From Lachnospiraceae bacterium UBA7188 (GTDB lineage: Bacteria; Bacillota; Clostridia; Lachnospirales; Lachnospiraceae), in the NCBI GenBank assembly GCA_002490995.1, contig DKVC01000230.1, forward strand, positions 503 through 21,094: a stretch of DNA of 20,592 nucleotides, given 5' to 3'. The notes below the pieces were generated by a model that did no database searches, was not told where the DNA came from, and worked only from the letters and a program-made list of their open reading frames with translations. The translations under genes were made by a program, and so were the position numbers. Shown here one piece after another: positions 20,581 to 20,592 of the stretch. Within the stretch, counting starts at the first letter, position 1. Each line of letters starts with the position of its first letter.

Positions 20581-20592
20581 AAGGCGCGTCTC

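Overview
The window looks like chromosome from a gut-type Lachnospiraceae or related Clostridia. The grounds are moderate GC, strong AGGAGG ribosome sites, ABC-2 exporter, ECF sigma and PepSY families common there, and close protein-family matches by eye. No rRNA, tRNA, CRISPR array or intact insertion sequence was seen.

Left part (1-5821). A structured repeat (copy A, about 83-237) sits just upstream of a 32-residue signal-peptide-like microprotein, followed by an AT-rich stretch. Then comes a three-gene ABC-2 exporter (ATPase plus two permeases). It is followed by an ECF sigma factor whose 3' end carries two tandem duplications, and by two membrane proteins of unknown family with the same three-helix layout, possibly partners of the sigma factor.

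Centre (5967-14493). All genes read to the right. They are: a DUF1703-type AAA-ATPase-like/PD-(D/E)XK protein with its own promoter; a TerB_N/TerB_C protein with its own promoter; structured repeat copy B; a spermidine-acetyltransferase-like GNAT; an alpha/alpha-toroid-like protein; a BrxD-like (DUF2791) P-loop ATPase; and a YjbR-EVE fusion. The nuclease-like ATPase, TerB protein, BREX-type ATPase and EVE reader together suggest a DNA-processing or anti-phage locus. It is an unusual version, because no helicase, methylase or phosphatase is present.

Right part (14646-20592). A dCache-type chemotaxis receptor reads left and ends in six 17-bp tandem repeats. A short-chain dehydrogenase diverges from it, each with a near-consensus promoter. 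After a terminator-like hairpin there is a leftward ECF sigma / anti-sigma pair. The anti-sigma has a hexapeptide-repeat cytoplasmic tail, one membrane helix, an RsgI-like domain with an Asn-Pro motif and three PepSY domains. The ATGA overlap implies coupled synthesis and membrane-controlled sigma release.

The most novel signals are: (1) the two copies of a structured element with compensatory base changes and a conserved alternative pairing; (2) the helicase-less TerB/BrxD/EVE cluster; and (3) an RsgI-like self-cleavage motif in an anti-sigma paired with an ECF sigma and PepSY sensors.
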